From Melioribacter sp. (GTDB lineage Bacteria > Bacteroidota > Ignavibacteria > Ignavibacteriales > Melioribacteraceae): a stretch of DNA of 64,000 nucleotides. This document shows, in pieces, positions 29,214 to 39,551 of the stretch; the first letter of the stretch is position 1; each line of letters opens with the position of its first letter. The notes beneath the pieces are model-generated. The model was not told where the DNA came from. It worked only from the letters and a program-made list of their open reading frames with translations, and ran no database searches. The stretch lies in assembly GCA_003155655.1 (NCBI GenBank), contig PMDS01000091.1, positions 16,765 to 80,764 on the forward strand, given 5' to 3'. The position numbers were made by a program, and so were the translations under genes.

Positions 29214-31583
29214 TTATTCATAACGCAGAGCTTTTATGGGATTTGCTATCGCTGCTTTTATTGACTGGAAACTCACGGTAATCAATGCAATTGCCAGGGC
29301 AATTCCTCCGGAAAGAACGAAAATCCACCAACTTATATCAATTCTATATGCAAAATTCTGAAGCCAAATTTTCATTACGTACCATGCAATAGGCCACGCA
29401 ATTATGTTGGCTAAGATTACCCACTTTGCAAAATCTTTTGAAAGCATGTATAAAATTGCCGGCACCGATGCGCCCAATACTTTTCGAATACCGATATCTT
29501 TAGTTCGTTGTTGGATGAGATGTGCGGCTAAACCGAATAACCCAAGACATGCAATTAGAATCGCCAAAAGCGAAGAGTAAGTGAATATTTCTCGAATCCT
29601 CATCTCACCACTGTATTGACGTTCAAACATATAATCAACAAAACTGCAATGGAATGAATGATTAGGATTATACTCAGCCCATTTGGTTTGTAAAAATGTT
29701 AACGTGCTTTGAATATTTTTTCCATTGATGCGCGCGGCAATTATTTTATACGAAGGTGACTGCAACATTACTATAGGAGAAATTTTCCGGTTAACGGCTT
29801 CAAAGTGAAAGTCCTTCACAACACCGATAATTATTCCACTTCGATTGTTGTAACGTAAAGGTATGTTGATCGCTTCATCGGCATATTTAAAACCCATTTT
29901 TTTTACGGCAGTTTCATTTAGAATAAATGATTCCGACAAATCTGTTTGAAACTGCTGTAAAAAATTACGGCCGGCGATTATTTTCATTTCAAATGTTGGT
30001 ATATAATCACGATCGACTTCAATATATGGTAGTCTGAATTCGATGTTTTTGAATTCATTGTTTATAAAAACACTTGCTCCCCCGGCATCATTTAATTGAT
30101 CCGGTGGAACTCGCGAAGCACCTGTTACGCTAATAATATTTGGATTCTGTAATAATTGCTGCTTTACTGCTTCAAAATTATTTTGAATAAAATTACTCGA
30201 AGGCAAAATCAGAATGCCATTCTTGTTAAAACCCAATTTTTTATTCAGCATAAAATCCAACTGACTGCTGATTATACCAATGCACACAATAAAAATACTT
30301 GAAATAGTAAACTGCGCTACAACGAGAGTTTTCCTGAACGATGCTTTTCTGCCGGATCCGGCTAATGCGCCACTCAAAATTTTATAAGGCTTAAATGATG
30401 CAAAGAAAAACGAGGGTAATATTCCCGCAAATATTCCGATTATTACAGCAATTATTGTAAGGATAGAAATTAATTTAAAATCCGCTAGTTGATTTATTGA
30501 AATATCGGCTGATAAAAGTTCATTGAAACCTGGGATAATAAAAGCTACCAAAAATAGCGCTACGAAATACGAGATAAGGGTTGTTAAAACCGATTCAAAT
30601 AATAATTGTTTAATTATTTGTGTCTTTAATGCCCCGACAACTTTTCTAATACCAATTTCTTTTGCACGTGTAGCGGAACGTGCAGTGGATATATTTATAA
30701 AATTGAAACATGCAACTAAAAGAATCAAAAAAGCAACCAAGGTAATATAAAACATAGGTTCCCTAAAATTACCCATGTGAATGTCGGAGAATTTTTCAAG
30801 TTCCAACTTTGTCCATTTATCACTGTCTGGGCCAATATTTTTATTAATACACCAATCAAGTTGTGATTTTAATCTATTGTAATCATAGCCTTGGGGAAGA
30901 AGAATAAATGTGATATAATCATTGTTGCTCCAGTCCTGCATCTTTTCTAACCCTACTAAATTTTCCCAAGTACTCATTGAGCCGATAAAATTAAATTGAA
31001 GTGTCGATGTTGTAGGAATAGTTTTAATAACGCCAGTAACTTTATAGGAATACTCAACACTATTCGTTTCACAATTAATTGTTTCTCCCAACACATTATC
31101 TTTATTAAAATATTTTTTTGCTATTTCTTCCGTAATAACCAGCGAGTTTGGACTTGTCAATGCAGTTTTCGGATTTCCTTCCAGCCAATCAAAAGTAAAA
31201 ATATTTGAGATGGCATTATCGGCATAAACAAACTTGTTTTCGGTAAAATGTTTTTCGCCTACCGACATTATTTGCTGTTGGTATTTAATTCGGGTAGAAT
31301 TTATAATATCCGGGAAATCATTTTTTAATAATGGACCAACTTGCGGCGCATTTTGATTTAGATGAAGATTTACGGAACCATCGGGATCAAGGAACAAACG
31401 GTTCACACGATAAATTTGACTGTAATTCACATTTTGCCGGTCAAATTCTATGTGATATGAATCCCATAAAAGTGCGACGATAAAACATGTTAATCCCAAT
31501 GTCAACCCAAGTATATTAATAACAGAAAAAACTTTATAACGTATAATATTTCTGAATGCAATTTTCAAATAATTTTTTAACAT
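29214..31583 (-). CDS. P13: duplicated-FtsX ABC permease, 789 aa
   Basis: Intact. Coupling segments RAKEIGIRKVVGALKTQIIKQLLFES and RTKDIGIRKVLGASVPAILYML. Helix 4 ends GILPSFFFASFKPYKIL, lacking the usual Tyr-Pro-Ala. The linker before helix 5 is Gly/Ser/Arg-rich (LAGSGRKASFRKT). It has 12-nt spacers on both sides and a strong ribosome site (AAGGAGAAAAGGGG). It ends NPIKALRYE. Confidence 0.93.
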   Translation of the reverse strand: MLKNYLKIAFRNIIRYKVFSVINILGLTLGLTCFIVALLWDSYHIEFDRQNVNYSQIYRVNRLFLDPDGSVNLHLNQNAPQVGPLLKNDFPDIINSTRIKYQQQIMSVGEKHFTENKFVYADNAISNIFTFDWLEGNPKTALTSPNSLVITEEIAKKYFNKDNVLGETINCETNSVEYSYKVTGVIKTIPTTSTLQFNFIGSMSTWENLVGLEKMQDWSNNDYITFILLPQGYDYNRLKSQLDWCINKNIGPDSDKWTKLELEKFSDIHMGNFREPMFYITLVAFLILLVACFNFINISTARSATRAKEIGIRKVVGALKTQIIKQLLFESVLTTLISYFVALFLVAFIIPGFNELLSADISINQLADFKLISILTIIAVIIGIFAGILPSFFFASFKPYKILSGALAGSGRKASFRKTLVVAQFTISSIFIVCIGIISSQLDFMLNKKLGFNKNGILILPSSNFIQNNFEAVKQQLLQNPNIISVTGASRVPPDQLNDAGGASVFINNEFKNIEFRLPYIEVDRDYIPTFEMKIIAGRNFLQQFQTDLSESFILNETAVKKMGFKYADEAINIPLRYNNRSGIIIGVVKDFHFEAVNRKISPIVMLQSPSYKIIAARINGKNIQSTLTFLQTKWAEYNPNHSFHCSFVDYMFERQYSGEMRIREIFTYSSLLAILIACLGLFGLAAHLIQQRTKDIGIRKVLGASVPAILYMLSKDFAKWVILANIIAWPIAWYVMKIWLQNFAYRIDISWWIFVLSGGIALAIALITVSFQSIKAAIANPIKALRYE

Positions 31584-31595
31584 CCCCTTTTCTCC

Positions 31596-33980
31596 TTATT
31601 CATATCGTAATGCTTTTATGGGATTTGCTGTTGCAGCTTTAATTGCACGGTAACCAATTGCACTTAAGGCGACTAATAGAGTGAACATTATAGAAATAAT
31701 AATTATTGTAATATCCATACTAATTCTGTAAGCAAAATTCTCAAGCCATTTATTTGTTACATAAAATGCAACCGGTATTGCAATTATACATGCTGCAATA
31801 ATCCATATGACGAATTGTCTGCTGAACAGAACAATGATATTATAGATTCCGGCACCAAAAACTTTCCGCACACCTATTTCTTTTGTCTTTTTAACAGCAA
31901 CATATGATGTGAATCCCATTAGACCAATGCAGGATATTATTACCGCCAGAAGAGTAAATACGGAGAGTACATTTTGTATTTTTTCTTCCGATGAGTAAAG
32001 CGCTTTATATGCATCCGACATGAATTTATATTCAAACACCTGCCCCGCAAATATTTTATTCCAAACATCTTTTATTGAAGATATTGTTTGAGCAATATTT
32101 TTATCGTTAATTTTTATTGCATAAGTAAAATAGCTATCCGGGTTAATGCTTATGATGCATGGGTCTATTTTTTTCTGAAACGAGTAAACATGAAAATCTT
32201 TTACTACGCCAATGACTGTTACAATTTTTGAGCCGTACATGATTAATTTTGAGCCGATTGGATTATTTAGATTAAGAGACTTAACGGCTGTTTCGTTTAT
32301 AATAATGCTTTCACCGGCGTCAGTACTCATTTCTTTTGAAAAATCTCGGCCATTGACAAGCTTTAATTCAAGAGTTTTAATAAAATCGTAATCAGCGGGT
32401 ATAAGCTGAACCTTACTGGATTTAGAGTTATCCCCGTCCTGCTTTTTGATTGAGATTGAAAACCTGCTGTTTATGCCGGGGAGCGTATAAGCGCCGGTAA
32501 ATCCAAGTACATCGCTGTTCTTTTGTAATTCGTTCTTAAATATTTCATAGTTGCTTTTTGATTCTTGAGGATTCTGATGGAGAGACAATAAAACTACATT
32601 TTCTTTATGTATACCAATGTCCGAATTCTTCATAAAATCAATTTGTTTATATACAGTAAGTGTTCCCAAAATTAAAAACACTGAAAATGTGAACTGAACA
32701 ATTGTTGATACTTGTCTAAACGAAAATTTCTTATTTATCATGAAATCATTTTTTATTGTCTGTGCCGGATTAAATTTTGAAAGAAATAATGCGGGGTAAC
32801 TGCCTGCTATCAAAGCAATAACAAACAACAGCAATAAAATTGTTACGAGAATTGATGCTATATGACTCCGGTTAAAATTATATGCAGCTCCTAAATAAGA
32901 ATAGAATTTATTATAGGTTATAAGGAAAAGGATACTTCCAAAGACCAACGCGGCAAGAGTAACAGAAAAAGATTCGAATAAAAACTGTTTGATCAGCTGC
33001 ACTCTAGTAGCACCGATTACTTTTCTAATTCCGACTTCTTTAAAATTGTCAAAATATCTTGCCGTTGAAAGATTCATAAAATTAAAACATGCAATAACTA
33101 AAACAAGAATTGCAGTGGATAAGAATATATACAAGTAATTTTTGTTTCCCTTTGGTCCCGGGTCTCCAAAACTTGCTGCAGTCCAGTGAATGTCATCGAG
33201 ACTTTGAATTACAAATTTGACGTCTTGAGCAAATTGTTCTCCGGCATTAGCTTTAACAAGTTCATCAAGTTTTGAGTTAAAATCTTTCAAAGAAGAATTC
33301 TTTTTTAATAAAACATAAGTTAAATCTTCACCCCACTGGTTCCACGGCTTATCTGCTTTGATTCCCATAGCCTCAAGCGACGAATATGATGCAAGCAGTT
33401 CACACCGAAGGTGAGTATTGTATGGAAGATCTTTATATACACCGGTTATTTTAAACAAGTGATCTTTAAAGCTAAGAGTCTTACCTGTTGGATTTTCATT
33501 ACCAAAATATTTTTTAGCTTTAGTTTCGCAAAGTATAATGGAAAACGGATCCGATAAAGAAGAGTTTTCATTCCCGGTAATAAATTCGAAAGTAAATAAT
33601 TTCAAGATCGAGGGATCAACGAAATAAAAATTTTCTTCTTGAACTTTTTGATTATTTGGCAAAGTGAATTCATCTTCACCGCCATTTCTTACTCTACCGG
33701 CTAACTCAACTTCAGGATAATTGGAACTTAAAGCCGGTCCCAATGCAGGCATAGCGCCTGCAAAAAGCATTTTACTGCCTCCTTTACCCCATTCAAATGC
33801 CAAACGGTAAATGTTATCTTTATTCTTTTGATAATTATCATAGCTTTTTTCATATATAACATAAGTTAGCATCATTAAACAAAGTGTGATACCAACCCCA
33901 AGTCCGAATATATTTATGAATGAAAACAATTTGTTTTTCCATAAACTTCTGATTGTAATTTTTATATAGTTCTTAAGCAT
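31596..33980 (-). CDS. P14: duplicated-FtsX ABC permease, 794 aa
   Basis: Intact. The first coupling segment, NFKEVGIRKVIGATRVQLIKQF, lacks the usual Arg at its start; the second is KTKEIGVRKVFGAGIYNIIVLF. The last helix region is divergent (ISMDITIIIISIMFTLLVALSAIGYRA) and has no Trp-Trp, unlike its neighbours. It ends NPIKALRYE. It is the first permease after ATPase N2, across a 71-nt gap containing a 12-bp palindrome. TTGGAG is the ribosome site. Confidence 0.93.
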   Translation of the reverse strand: MLKNYIKITIRSLWKNKLFSFINIFGLGVGITLCLMMLTYVIYEKSYDNYQKNKDNIYRLAFEWGKGGSKMLFAGAMPALGPALSSNYPEVELAGRVRNGGEDEFTLPNNQKVQEENFYFVDPSILKLFTFEFITGNENSSLSDPFSIILCETKAKKYFGNENPTGKTLSFKDHLFKITGVYKDLPYNTHLRCELLASYSSLEAMGIKADKPWNQWGEDLTYVLLKKNSSLKDFNSKLDELVKANAGEQFAQDVKFVIQSLDDIHWTAASFGDPGPKGNKNYLYIFLSTAILVLVIACFNFMNLSTARYFDNFKEVGIRKVIGATRVQLIKQFLFESFSVTLAALVFGSILFLITYNKFYSYLGAAYNFNRSHIASILVTILLLLFVIALIAGSYPALFLSKFNPAQTIKNDFMINKKFSFRQVSTIVQFTFSVFLILGTLTVYKQIDFMKNSDIGIHKENVVLLSLHQNPQESKSNYEIFKNELQKNSDVLGFTGAYTLPGINSRFSISIKKQDGDNSKSSKVQLIPADYDFIKTLELKLVNGRDFSKEMSTDAGESIIINETAVKSLNLNNPIGSKLIMYGSKIVTVIGVVKDFHVYSFQKKIDPCIISINPDSYFTYAIKINDKNIAQTISSIKDVWNKIFAGQVFEYKFMSDAYKALYSSEEKIQNVLSVFTLLAVIISCIGLMGFTSYVAVKKTKEIGVRKVFGAGIYNIIVLFSRQFVIWIIAACIIAIPVAFYVTNKWLENFAYRISMDITIIIISIMFTLLVALSAIGYRAIKAATANPIKALRYE

Positions 33981-34030
33981 TACTTCTCCAATGAATAATT
34001 ACCATTATTTAAATCAATTAATATTTTCTT

Positions 34031-34042
34031 ATTGCCGGCAAT
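34031..34042. repeat. 12-bp perfect palindrome between N2 and P14
   Basis: ATTGCCGGCAAT is a perfect palindrome 10 nt past the stop of N2, in a 71-nt gap. A tight palindrome like this suits dimeric protein binding better than an RNA hairpin. Function unknown. Confidence 0.3.
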
Positions 34043-34051
34043 TATAATTAC

Positions 34052-34714
34052 TTACTTCTCAATCCATCCGTCGTTCAATTTTATAATCTTATTACCGTAC
34101 TTAGCATTTTCCTCCGAATGTGTTACCTGGATAATTGTTGTTCCTTCATCATTTAATTTTTTAAGCAATTCCATGATCTCTTTTCCCTGACCGGAATGGA
34201 GATTGCCTGTTGGTTCATCGGCAAGAATAAGCTTTGGTTTAGTAATTATTGCCCTTGCAATTGCTACAAGCTGCTGCTGCCCGCCGGAAAGCTGATTTGG
34301 GAACAAATCTTTTTTTGCCACCATGTTGAATCGGTCAAGCAAATCAGCAACCATACCTTTCCTTTCGGAAGTTTTTATTTTTTGATACAGTAATGGAGTT
34401 TCAAGATTTTCCAATACTGTTAACTCATCAATAAGATGGTATTGTTGGAAAACAAAACCGATGTGGGATTTATGCAGCTCAGTGAGTTTCTTTTCTTTCA
34501 TTTTATGCACGGGCTCATCATAAAAATAATATTCACCTTCCGAGGCGGTATCTAGCATTCCAATAATATAAAGCAAAGTTGATTTTCCTGCGCCGGATGG
34601 TCCCATAACTGAGATAAATTCGCCTTCATTAATCTCAAGATTGATATTCCTGAGTACAAATGTTTTAATGAATTTGTTTTCATAATATTTCGAAATGTTG
34701 TTTAGCTTAATCAT
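34052..34714 (-). CDS. N2: ABC ATPase, LolD/MacB type, 220 aa
   Basis: Cytoplasmic ATP-hydrolysing subunit expected to dimerise and drive the FtsX-type permeases. Walker A is GPSGAGKS (residues 38-45), Q-loop GFVFQ (86-90), signature LSGGQ (142-146), Walker B LILADEP (162-168) and the switch His in THS (199). Two positions differ from N1 and from typical LolD/MacB: the residue closing LSGGQQQ is Leu149 in place of Arg, and the D-loop is NLHS (His173) in place of NLDS. From memory, NLHS also occurs in related FCB proteins, so it may mark a subfamily and not decay. It lies 25 nt after P15 and 71 nt before P14. Ribosome site AAGGA. Confidence 0.95.
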   Translation of the reverse strand: MIKLNNISKYYENKFIKTFVLRNINLEINEGEFISVMGPSGAGKSTLLYIIGMLDTASEGEYYFYDEPVHKMKEKKLTELHKSHIGFVFQQYHLIDELTVLENLETPLLYQKIKTSERKGMVADLLDRFNMVAKKDLFPNQLSGGQQQLVAIARAIITKPKLILADEPTGNLHSGQGKEIMELLKKLNDEGTTIIQVTHSEENAKYGNKIIKLNDGWIEK

Positions 34715-34739
34715 AATTTTATTCCTTGATTGTTATTCG

Positions 34740-37091
34740 TTATTCATACCTAATACTTTTAACAGGATTCATAAGCGCTGCTCTAGTTGCCTGAATACCA
34801 ATTGTCATGATAACAATTACCATTACAAATAAAGTAGTTAATAGAAATATCCATACATCGAATGATATTCTATAAGCAAAGTTTTGGAGCCATTTATTAA
34901 TTAAGTAATATGCAACCGGGAAAGTAATGATTGTGGATATTACCGAAGTTAATAGTAAATCTTTAAGTGTCAGTGCAATTAAGCTTTTTACAGAGGCGCC
35001 CAATACTTTTCTGATTCCAATTTCTTTAACCCGGTTTTGAATAAGAAACAATGACATGCCAAATATTCCCAGGCATGCTACAGAAATTGCTAAACCAGTA
35101 AATATGCCAAACACTTCTGCAAACCTTGTTTCCTGACAATACATTGCATCTAATCTATCATCCAAAAAACTAAATGACATTGGCTTACCATTGTTATATT
35201 GTTTCGAGTTTTCGCTTATATATTTAATTGTATTGATGATATTATCCGGTTGAATTCTGATTACTATATTACTTATTGACTTTGCGTTGTATCGAATAAT
35301 AGCTGGTTTCACTACAGTGTGTAATGAATGAACAATAAAATCTTTTGTAACACCAATAATTCTATAACCATAAAGTTCTTGACCCAGGGGAGATTTTAAA
35401 TTCATGGCTTTCAAAGCACTTTCATTTATAATACAAACTTTAGAAGAGTCACTCACACCAAACTCACGGAATGTTTGTCCGGAAAGCATCTTAATTTGAA
35501 GTGTCTCTATAAAATCTTCATCTGCTAAAAGGATTTCCGAAACTACCTGGCTGGCAGTCCCGGGGGCTGAATCAACAATCATGCTATAAGAATTCTCCCC
35601 TGGCAGAATCGCACCCGCTGATATATTGATAATATTCGGATTGCTTTTTAGAAGATTTTTAAAAGCATAGTAATCATTATTAAACCGTTCATAATCAGGG
35701 GTAAAAAAAACAAGCTGTTCTTTATTAAATCCAAAGTCTTTGTCATGGAAATATAGAAGCTGTTTAAATATTGTAATAGAAGAAAATATTAACCCGCTGA
35801 AAATAATTATTGGCACTGCTATCAATATTCTTCTAAAATATATTTTATTCGATCCGCTTGAATTTCTTCTTCTTAAAATATCCGCCGGATGCAATTTGAA
35901 TATGTATGCCCATACATATAATCCGGATATTGTCCCGACAATAACTGCCACAAAAACAAACAATAATACAAACATCCAAGAATGGAAATACTCACTGTAA
36001 ATTTTTATTCCGATTAACTGCGTAAATTGAGGCAATAGTATTTGCACTAGAATTACTGCCGGTAAAAGAGCCATAAAAGTGATCAAAAGAGATTCTATCA
36101 TTATCTGGTAGAACAGATCTCGTTTTAAGGCTCCTATGATCTTTCTAATACCAATTTCTTTAATTCTTAAACTGGTTCTTCCAATATTGAGCATTAAAAA
36201 TGTAATTAGAGAAATAGCAAATATTAATATTGCAGCTATTGAATAAATGTATACATTAGATAAATTTCCATGACGGAAATGAATATTATCCACCATTGTT
36301 CCCTGATGAAAATAAATATCCTTGACCGGGAATAAATGAAATTTTAGATCTAGAGCAATTAAAGAGTAATCGCTAAAACCACCCAGTTTTTGATTTAATC
36401 CATTAATATCTGCTGAATGTGATAGAAGAACATATGTAAGGAATCTTGGGTACATCCTTGGTGAGAGAAACGCATTAAAATCAGGATTAATTGTAATAGG
36501 AACAATAAAATCCGCAGAGAATGTTGACGTTTCAGGAATATCTTTTAATACAGCAATTATTGTAAGATCATATTCATTTTTGCCGCATTTAAGATTTAGC
36601 ACTTTACCGCATGGTTCAACACTTCCGAAATACTTTTCAGCCATCGATTCTGTTATAACGATCCATTTATCACCATCCGGAGCAGTTGGGTATTTCCCAA
36701 GTTTGGCAGGTAGTGTTAGAATATCAAATATACCTGGATCAGTAAATGCGCAGCGTTTTTCTTCAAAGACCCGGTCTTGATATTTTATTACAGTCTTTTC
36801 ATTTGAATATCTTGCAAAATTTTCAATTTCGGGATATTTTTCCTTCAATTTTGCAGCCAGTGTCAACGGACAAAAGGCTGTAGAATTATTAAATATTTTG
36901 ATCTCTGATGTTAGTAAATAGATATCATCAATTTTCTTATTGTATTTATCAAAGCTAATTTGATATAAAACATATAATAACATTATGAAAAAAGTTGCCA
37001 GCCCAACAGTTAATCCAATTATGTTAATGGATGAGTAGGTTTTATATAACCTAATATTTCTTAAAGCAATTTTAAGATAACTTCTTATCAT
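34740..37091 (-). CDS. P15: duplicated-FtsX ABC permease, 783 aa
   Basis: Intact and one of the more divergent copies. The first coupling segment is RIKEIGIRKIIGALKRDLFYQI, the second RVKEIGIRKVLGASVKSLIALT. The linker before helix 5 is Arg/Ser/Asn-rich (RRRNSSGSNK) and helix 5 (FRRILIAVPIIIFSGLIF) lacks the usual Gln-Phe. The tail ISFDVWIFLLTTLF has no Trp pair and ends NPVKSIRYE. It has the best ribosome site of the array (AAGGAGG) and directly precedes N2, suggesting that P15-N2 is an ancestral pair. Confidence 0.93.
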   Translation of the reverse strand: MIRSYLKIALRNIRLYKTYSSINIIGLTVGLATFFIMLLYVLYQISFDKYNKKIDDIYLLTSEIKIFNNSTAFCPLTLAAKLKEKYPEIENFARYSNEKTVIKYQDRVFEEKRCAFTDPGIFDILTLPAKLGKYPTAPDGDKWIVITESMAEKYFGSVEPCGKVLNLKCGKNEYDLTIIAVLKDIPETSTFSADFIVPITINPDFNAFLSPRMYPRFLTYVLLSHSADINGLNQKLGGFSDYSLIALDLKFHLFPVKDIYFHQGTMVDNIHFRHGNLSNVYIYSIAAILIFAISLITFLMLNIGRTSLRIKEIGIRKIIGALKRDLFYQIMIESLLITFMALLPAVILVQILLPQFTQLIGIKIYSEYFHSWMFVLLFVFVAVIVGTISGLYVWAYIFKLHPADILRRRNSSGSNKIYFRRILIAVPIIIFSGLIFSSITIFKQLLYFHDKDFGFNKEQLVFFTPDYERFNNDYYAFKNLLKSNPNIINISAGAILPGENSYSMIVDSAPGTASQVVSEILLADEDFIETLQIKMLSGQTFREFGVSDSSKVCIINESALKAMNLKSPLGQELYGYRIIGVTKDFIVHSLHTVVKPAIIRYNAKSISNIVIRIQPDNIINTIKYISENSKQYNNGKPMSFSFLDDRLDAMYCQETRFAEVFGIFTGLAISVACLGIFGMSLFLIQNRVKEIGIRKVLGASVKSLIALTLKDLLLTSVISTIITFPVAYYLINKWLQNFAYRISFDVWIFLLTTLFVMVIVIMTIGIQATRAALMNPVKSIRYE

Positions 37092-37112
37092 AAACCCTCC
37101 TTGAATTTTACT

Positions 37113-37124
37113 GCTGTTTTCAGC
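37113..37124 (-). repeat. Minor hairpin in the P16-P15 gap
   Basis: GCTG, four T, CAGC: a 4-bp stem with a 4-base loop in the 54-nt gap. It is too short to call a terminator; recorded because it is the only structured element in this gap. Confidence 0.15.
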
Positions 37125-37145
37125 GTCATCAATGTAATTTCTGTA

Positions 37146-39539
37146 TCATTCATATCTTATACTCTTAACAGGGTTAGACAAAGCAGCCTTGATTGTCTGC
37201 GAACTAACGGTTATAAGAGCAATCAATAAAGCCATTCCGCCGGATAATACAAAAATCCACCAGCTTATATTAATTCTGTATGCAAAGTCTTGCAGCCAGT
37301 TAGTCATAAAATAATATGCAGCCGGTACTGCAATTATATTCGCATAAAATACCAACTTTAGGAATTGTTTTGAAAGAGTTCCAACAACATCAGAAACTGA
37401 AGCACCCAATACTTTACGGATTCCGATTTCTTTTCTTTTTTGTTCAACAATGAAGGATGCTAAACCCAATAAACCAAGGCACGCAATGAAGATTGCCAGA
37501 CCTGAAGAATAACTTACGATTTCAGCAAACCGTTCTTCTCTTTTGTACAATGAATTGAAATCAGAATCCAGGAAAGAATAATCAAATGCTCTTTGCTCAG
37601 CATACCGGTTCCACACTGATTTTATATAATCTATTGTGGCAGGTAGGTCCTGCGATTTTGTTTTTATCGATAAGTACTGTAACCAGGGTTCATGCATCCT
37701 AATAAACAAAGGAAGTATTTTTTGATGCAGAGAATGCATATTAAAATCTTTTATAATGCCTATAACATTATATTTATCGCCATTTATGTTAAGAGTCTTG
37801 CCAACTGCATCTTTCAGCCCTAATGATCTTGCCAGGGACTGGTTGATTAATACTGCATTCGCGCTATCGGTAGCAACTGATTTTGAGAAATTTCTCCCAT
37901 CAACAATGGAAATACCAAATGTTGGTAGAAAATTATAATCGCCGTACATTTGATAGGATTGTACATCAATTTCACCAGTTTCTCCAGATATTTTTACGTG
38001 AGTTGATGAATTGATATTAATAGGCAGATGACTACTTGCAGTAACTTCAACAATTGACGAATGCCGATTCAAATCATTTTTCATTAATTCTAGTTGTTTT
38101 ACAACAGAAGCATCTTTAAGCGGGAGTACAATAATATTCTCACGGTTATATCCCATGTCTTTATTTCTGATGTAATTCATTTGAGAAAGAATGATAAAGG
38201 TACACGCAATAAGCGCAATCGAAGCGGCAAATTGAGTAACCACTAAAATACGGCGTAATGCTGAATGTTTACCTTTTGCATTATCTCCTTTAATTACTTG
38301 CGCGGGTTGATAATTTGAAAGCACAAATGCCGGATAAGCACCGGACAATAACCCCACCAATAAAGTAATTACTAAAAAACCAATAAGAAAAGAAGGCTGA
38401 AACAATGCTGTGCTGCTAAATTTTATCCCGACTAATTGATTAAATGAAGGTAAGAATAATAGATCAAGTATCAGAGCAAAAATTCCTGCTACAATTGAAT
38501 ACACAATTGAATCGCTTACGAATTGTGTGATTAATTGTATCTTATTAGCTCCTATAACCTTACGAACTCCCACTTCCCGCGCCCTCAACGAAGCCCGTGC
38601 CGTTGAAAGATTCATATAGTTTATACTAGCAATTGTAATTATTATAAATGCCATTGCGATAAGAACTAAGACAATCTTTATATCGCCATTTTCATTCAAT
38701 GCAAAATTTGCTTTATTGTATAGATGGGTATCTTTTAAGGACTGCAGGTAATACTCTCTAACTTTTTTTGAACCTGTTGCACTATTTACATATTTCTTTA
38801 TTATATATGGTAATTTCGTTTGAGTAAACTCAGGATTTATTCCGTTTTTTAACTGTACATAAGTACACCAGGAGTTGTTTCCCCAAGCAAATGTCTGTTC
38901 TCTATTATTTAATGTTGAAGCATAAGTTTCAAAAGAAGTTATAATTCCATAGTTAGCAAATTGAGAATTAGCAGGCATAGACTTAAATACGCCGGTTACA
39001 GTCCATGTTTCATTTTCTCTAACCGTTATAGTTTTCCCAACAGGGTTGTCGTTACCAAAAAATTTCTTTGCATCATTTTCTGAAAGTATAACCGTGTTTT
39101 GCTGAGATAAAGCATTCTCTGGGTTGCCTTGTATAAACTCAAATGAAAACATGTTGAATAAATTTGGAGCCGTAGCATAGAGAATATCTTCTTCGTAATT
39201 CTTTTTTCTATCGATATTAATAACAACATCTTTCCAACTTGACATAGTCACATAATTATTAACTTCGGGAAATTCTAATTGAAGTGTGCGTCCGAGAGGT
39301 TCTTGTGTCACCCCAAAATAATCTGTGCCCATAAAAATGTTGCCCGGCTGCCTTTGAATTACCCTGTAAATAGAATCTGTATTGGGATAGGATTTATCGT
39401 ATTCCCATTCGAATTTTACATAAAGCATTATCAATGACGCAACAGCAATTCCAATCGCAAGTCCCGAGATATTCAGGAATGTGAATGTTTTATGCCTGGT
39501 AATATTCCTAATCACAATTTTGAAATAATTTTTAATCAT
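37146..39539 (-). CDS. P16: duplicated-FtsX ABC permease, 797 aa
   Basis: Intact; near-duplicate of P17. Long runs are identical between the two, for example LYVKFEWEYDKSYPNTDS after helix 1 and VRKVIGANKIQLI in the first coupling segment. The second coupling segment is KRKEIGIRKVLGASVSDVVGTL. The tail SSQTIKAALSNPVKSIRYE is of the type shared by P16-P19 only. AGAGAGGAT precedes the ATG. The spacer to P17 is 12 nt. Confidence 0.94.
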   Translation of the reverse strand: MIKNYFKIVIRNITRHKTFTFLNISGLAIGIAVASLIMLYVKFEWEYDKSYPNTDSIYRVIQRQPGNIFMGTDYFGVTQEPLGRTLQLEFPEVNNYVTMSSWKDVVINIDRKKNYEEDILYATAPNLFNMFSFEFIQGNPENALSQQNTVILSENDAKKFFGNDNPVGKTITVRENETWTVTGVFKSMPANSQFANYGIITSFETYASTLNNREQTFAWGNNSWCTYVQLKNGINPEFTQTKLPYIIKKYVNSATGSKKVREYYLQSLKDTHLYNKANFALNENGDIKIVLVLIAMAFIIITIASINYMNLSTARASLRAREVGVRKVIGANKIQLITQFVSDSIVYSIVAGIFALILDLLFLPSFNQLVGIKFSSTALFQPSFLIGFLVITLLVGLLSGAYPAFVLSNYQPAQVIKGDNAKGKHSALRRILVVTQFAASIALIACTFIILSQMNYIRNKDMGYNRENIIVLPLKDASVVKQLELMKNDLNRHSSIVEVTASSHLPININSSTHVKISGETGEIDVQSYQMYGDYNFLPTFGISIVDGRNFSKSVATDSANAVLINQSLARSLGLKDAVGKTLNINGDKYNVIGIIKDFNMHSLHQKILPLFIRMHEPWLQYLSIKTKSQDLPATIDYIKSVWNRYAEQRAFDYSFLDSDFNSLYKREERFAEIVSYSSGLAIFIACLGLLGLASFIVEQKRKEIGIRKVLGASVSDVVGTLSKQFLKLVFYANIIAVPAAYYFMTNWLQDFAYRINISWWIFVLSGGMALLIALITVSSQTIKAALSNPVKSIRYE

Positions 39540-39551
39540 AATATATCCTCT

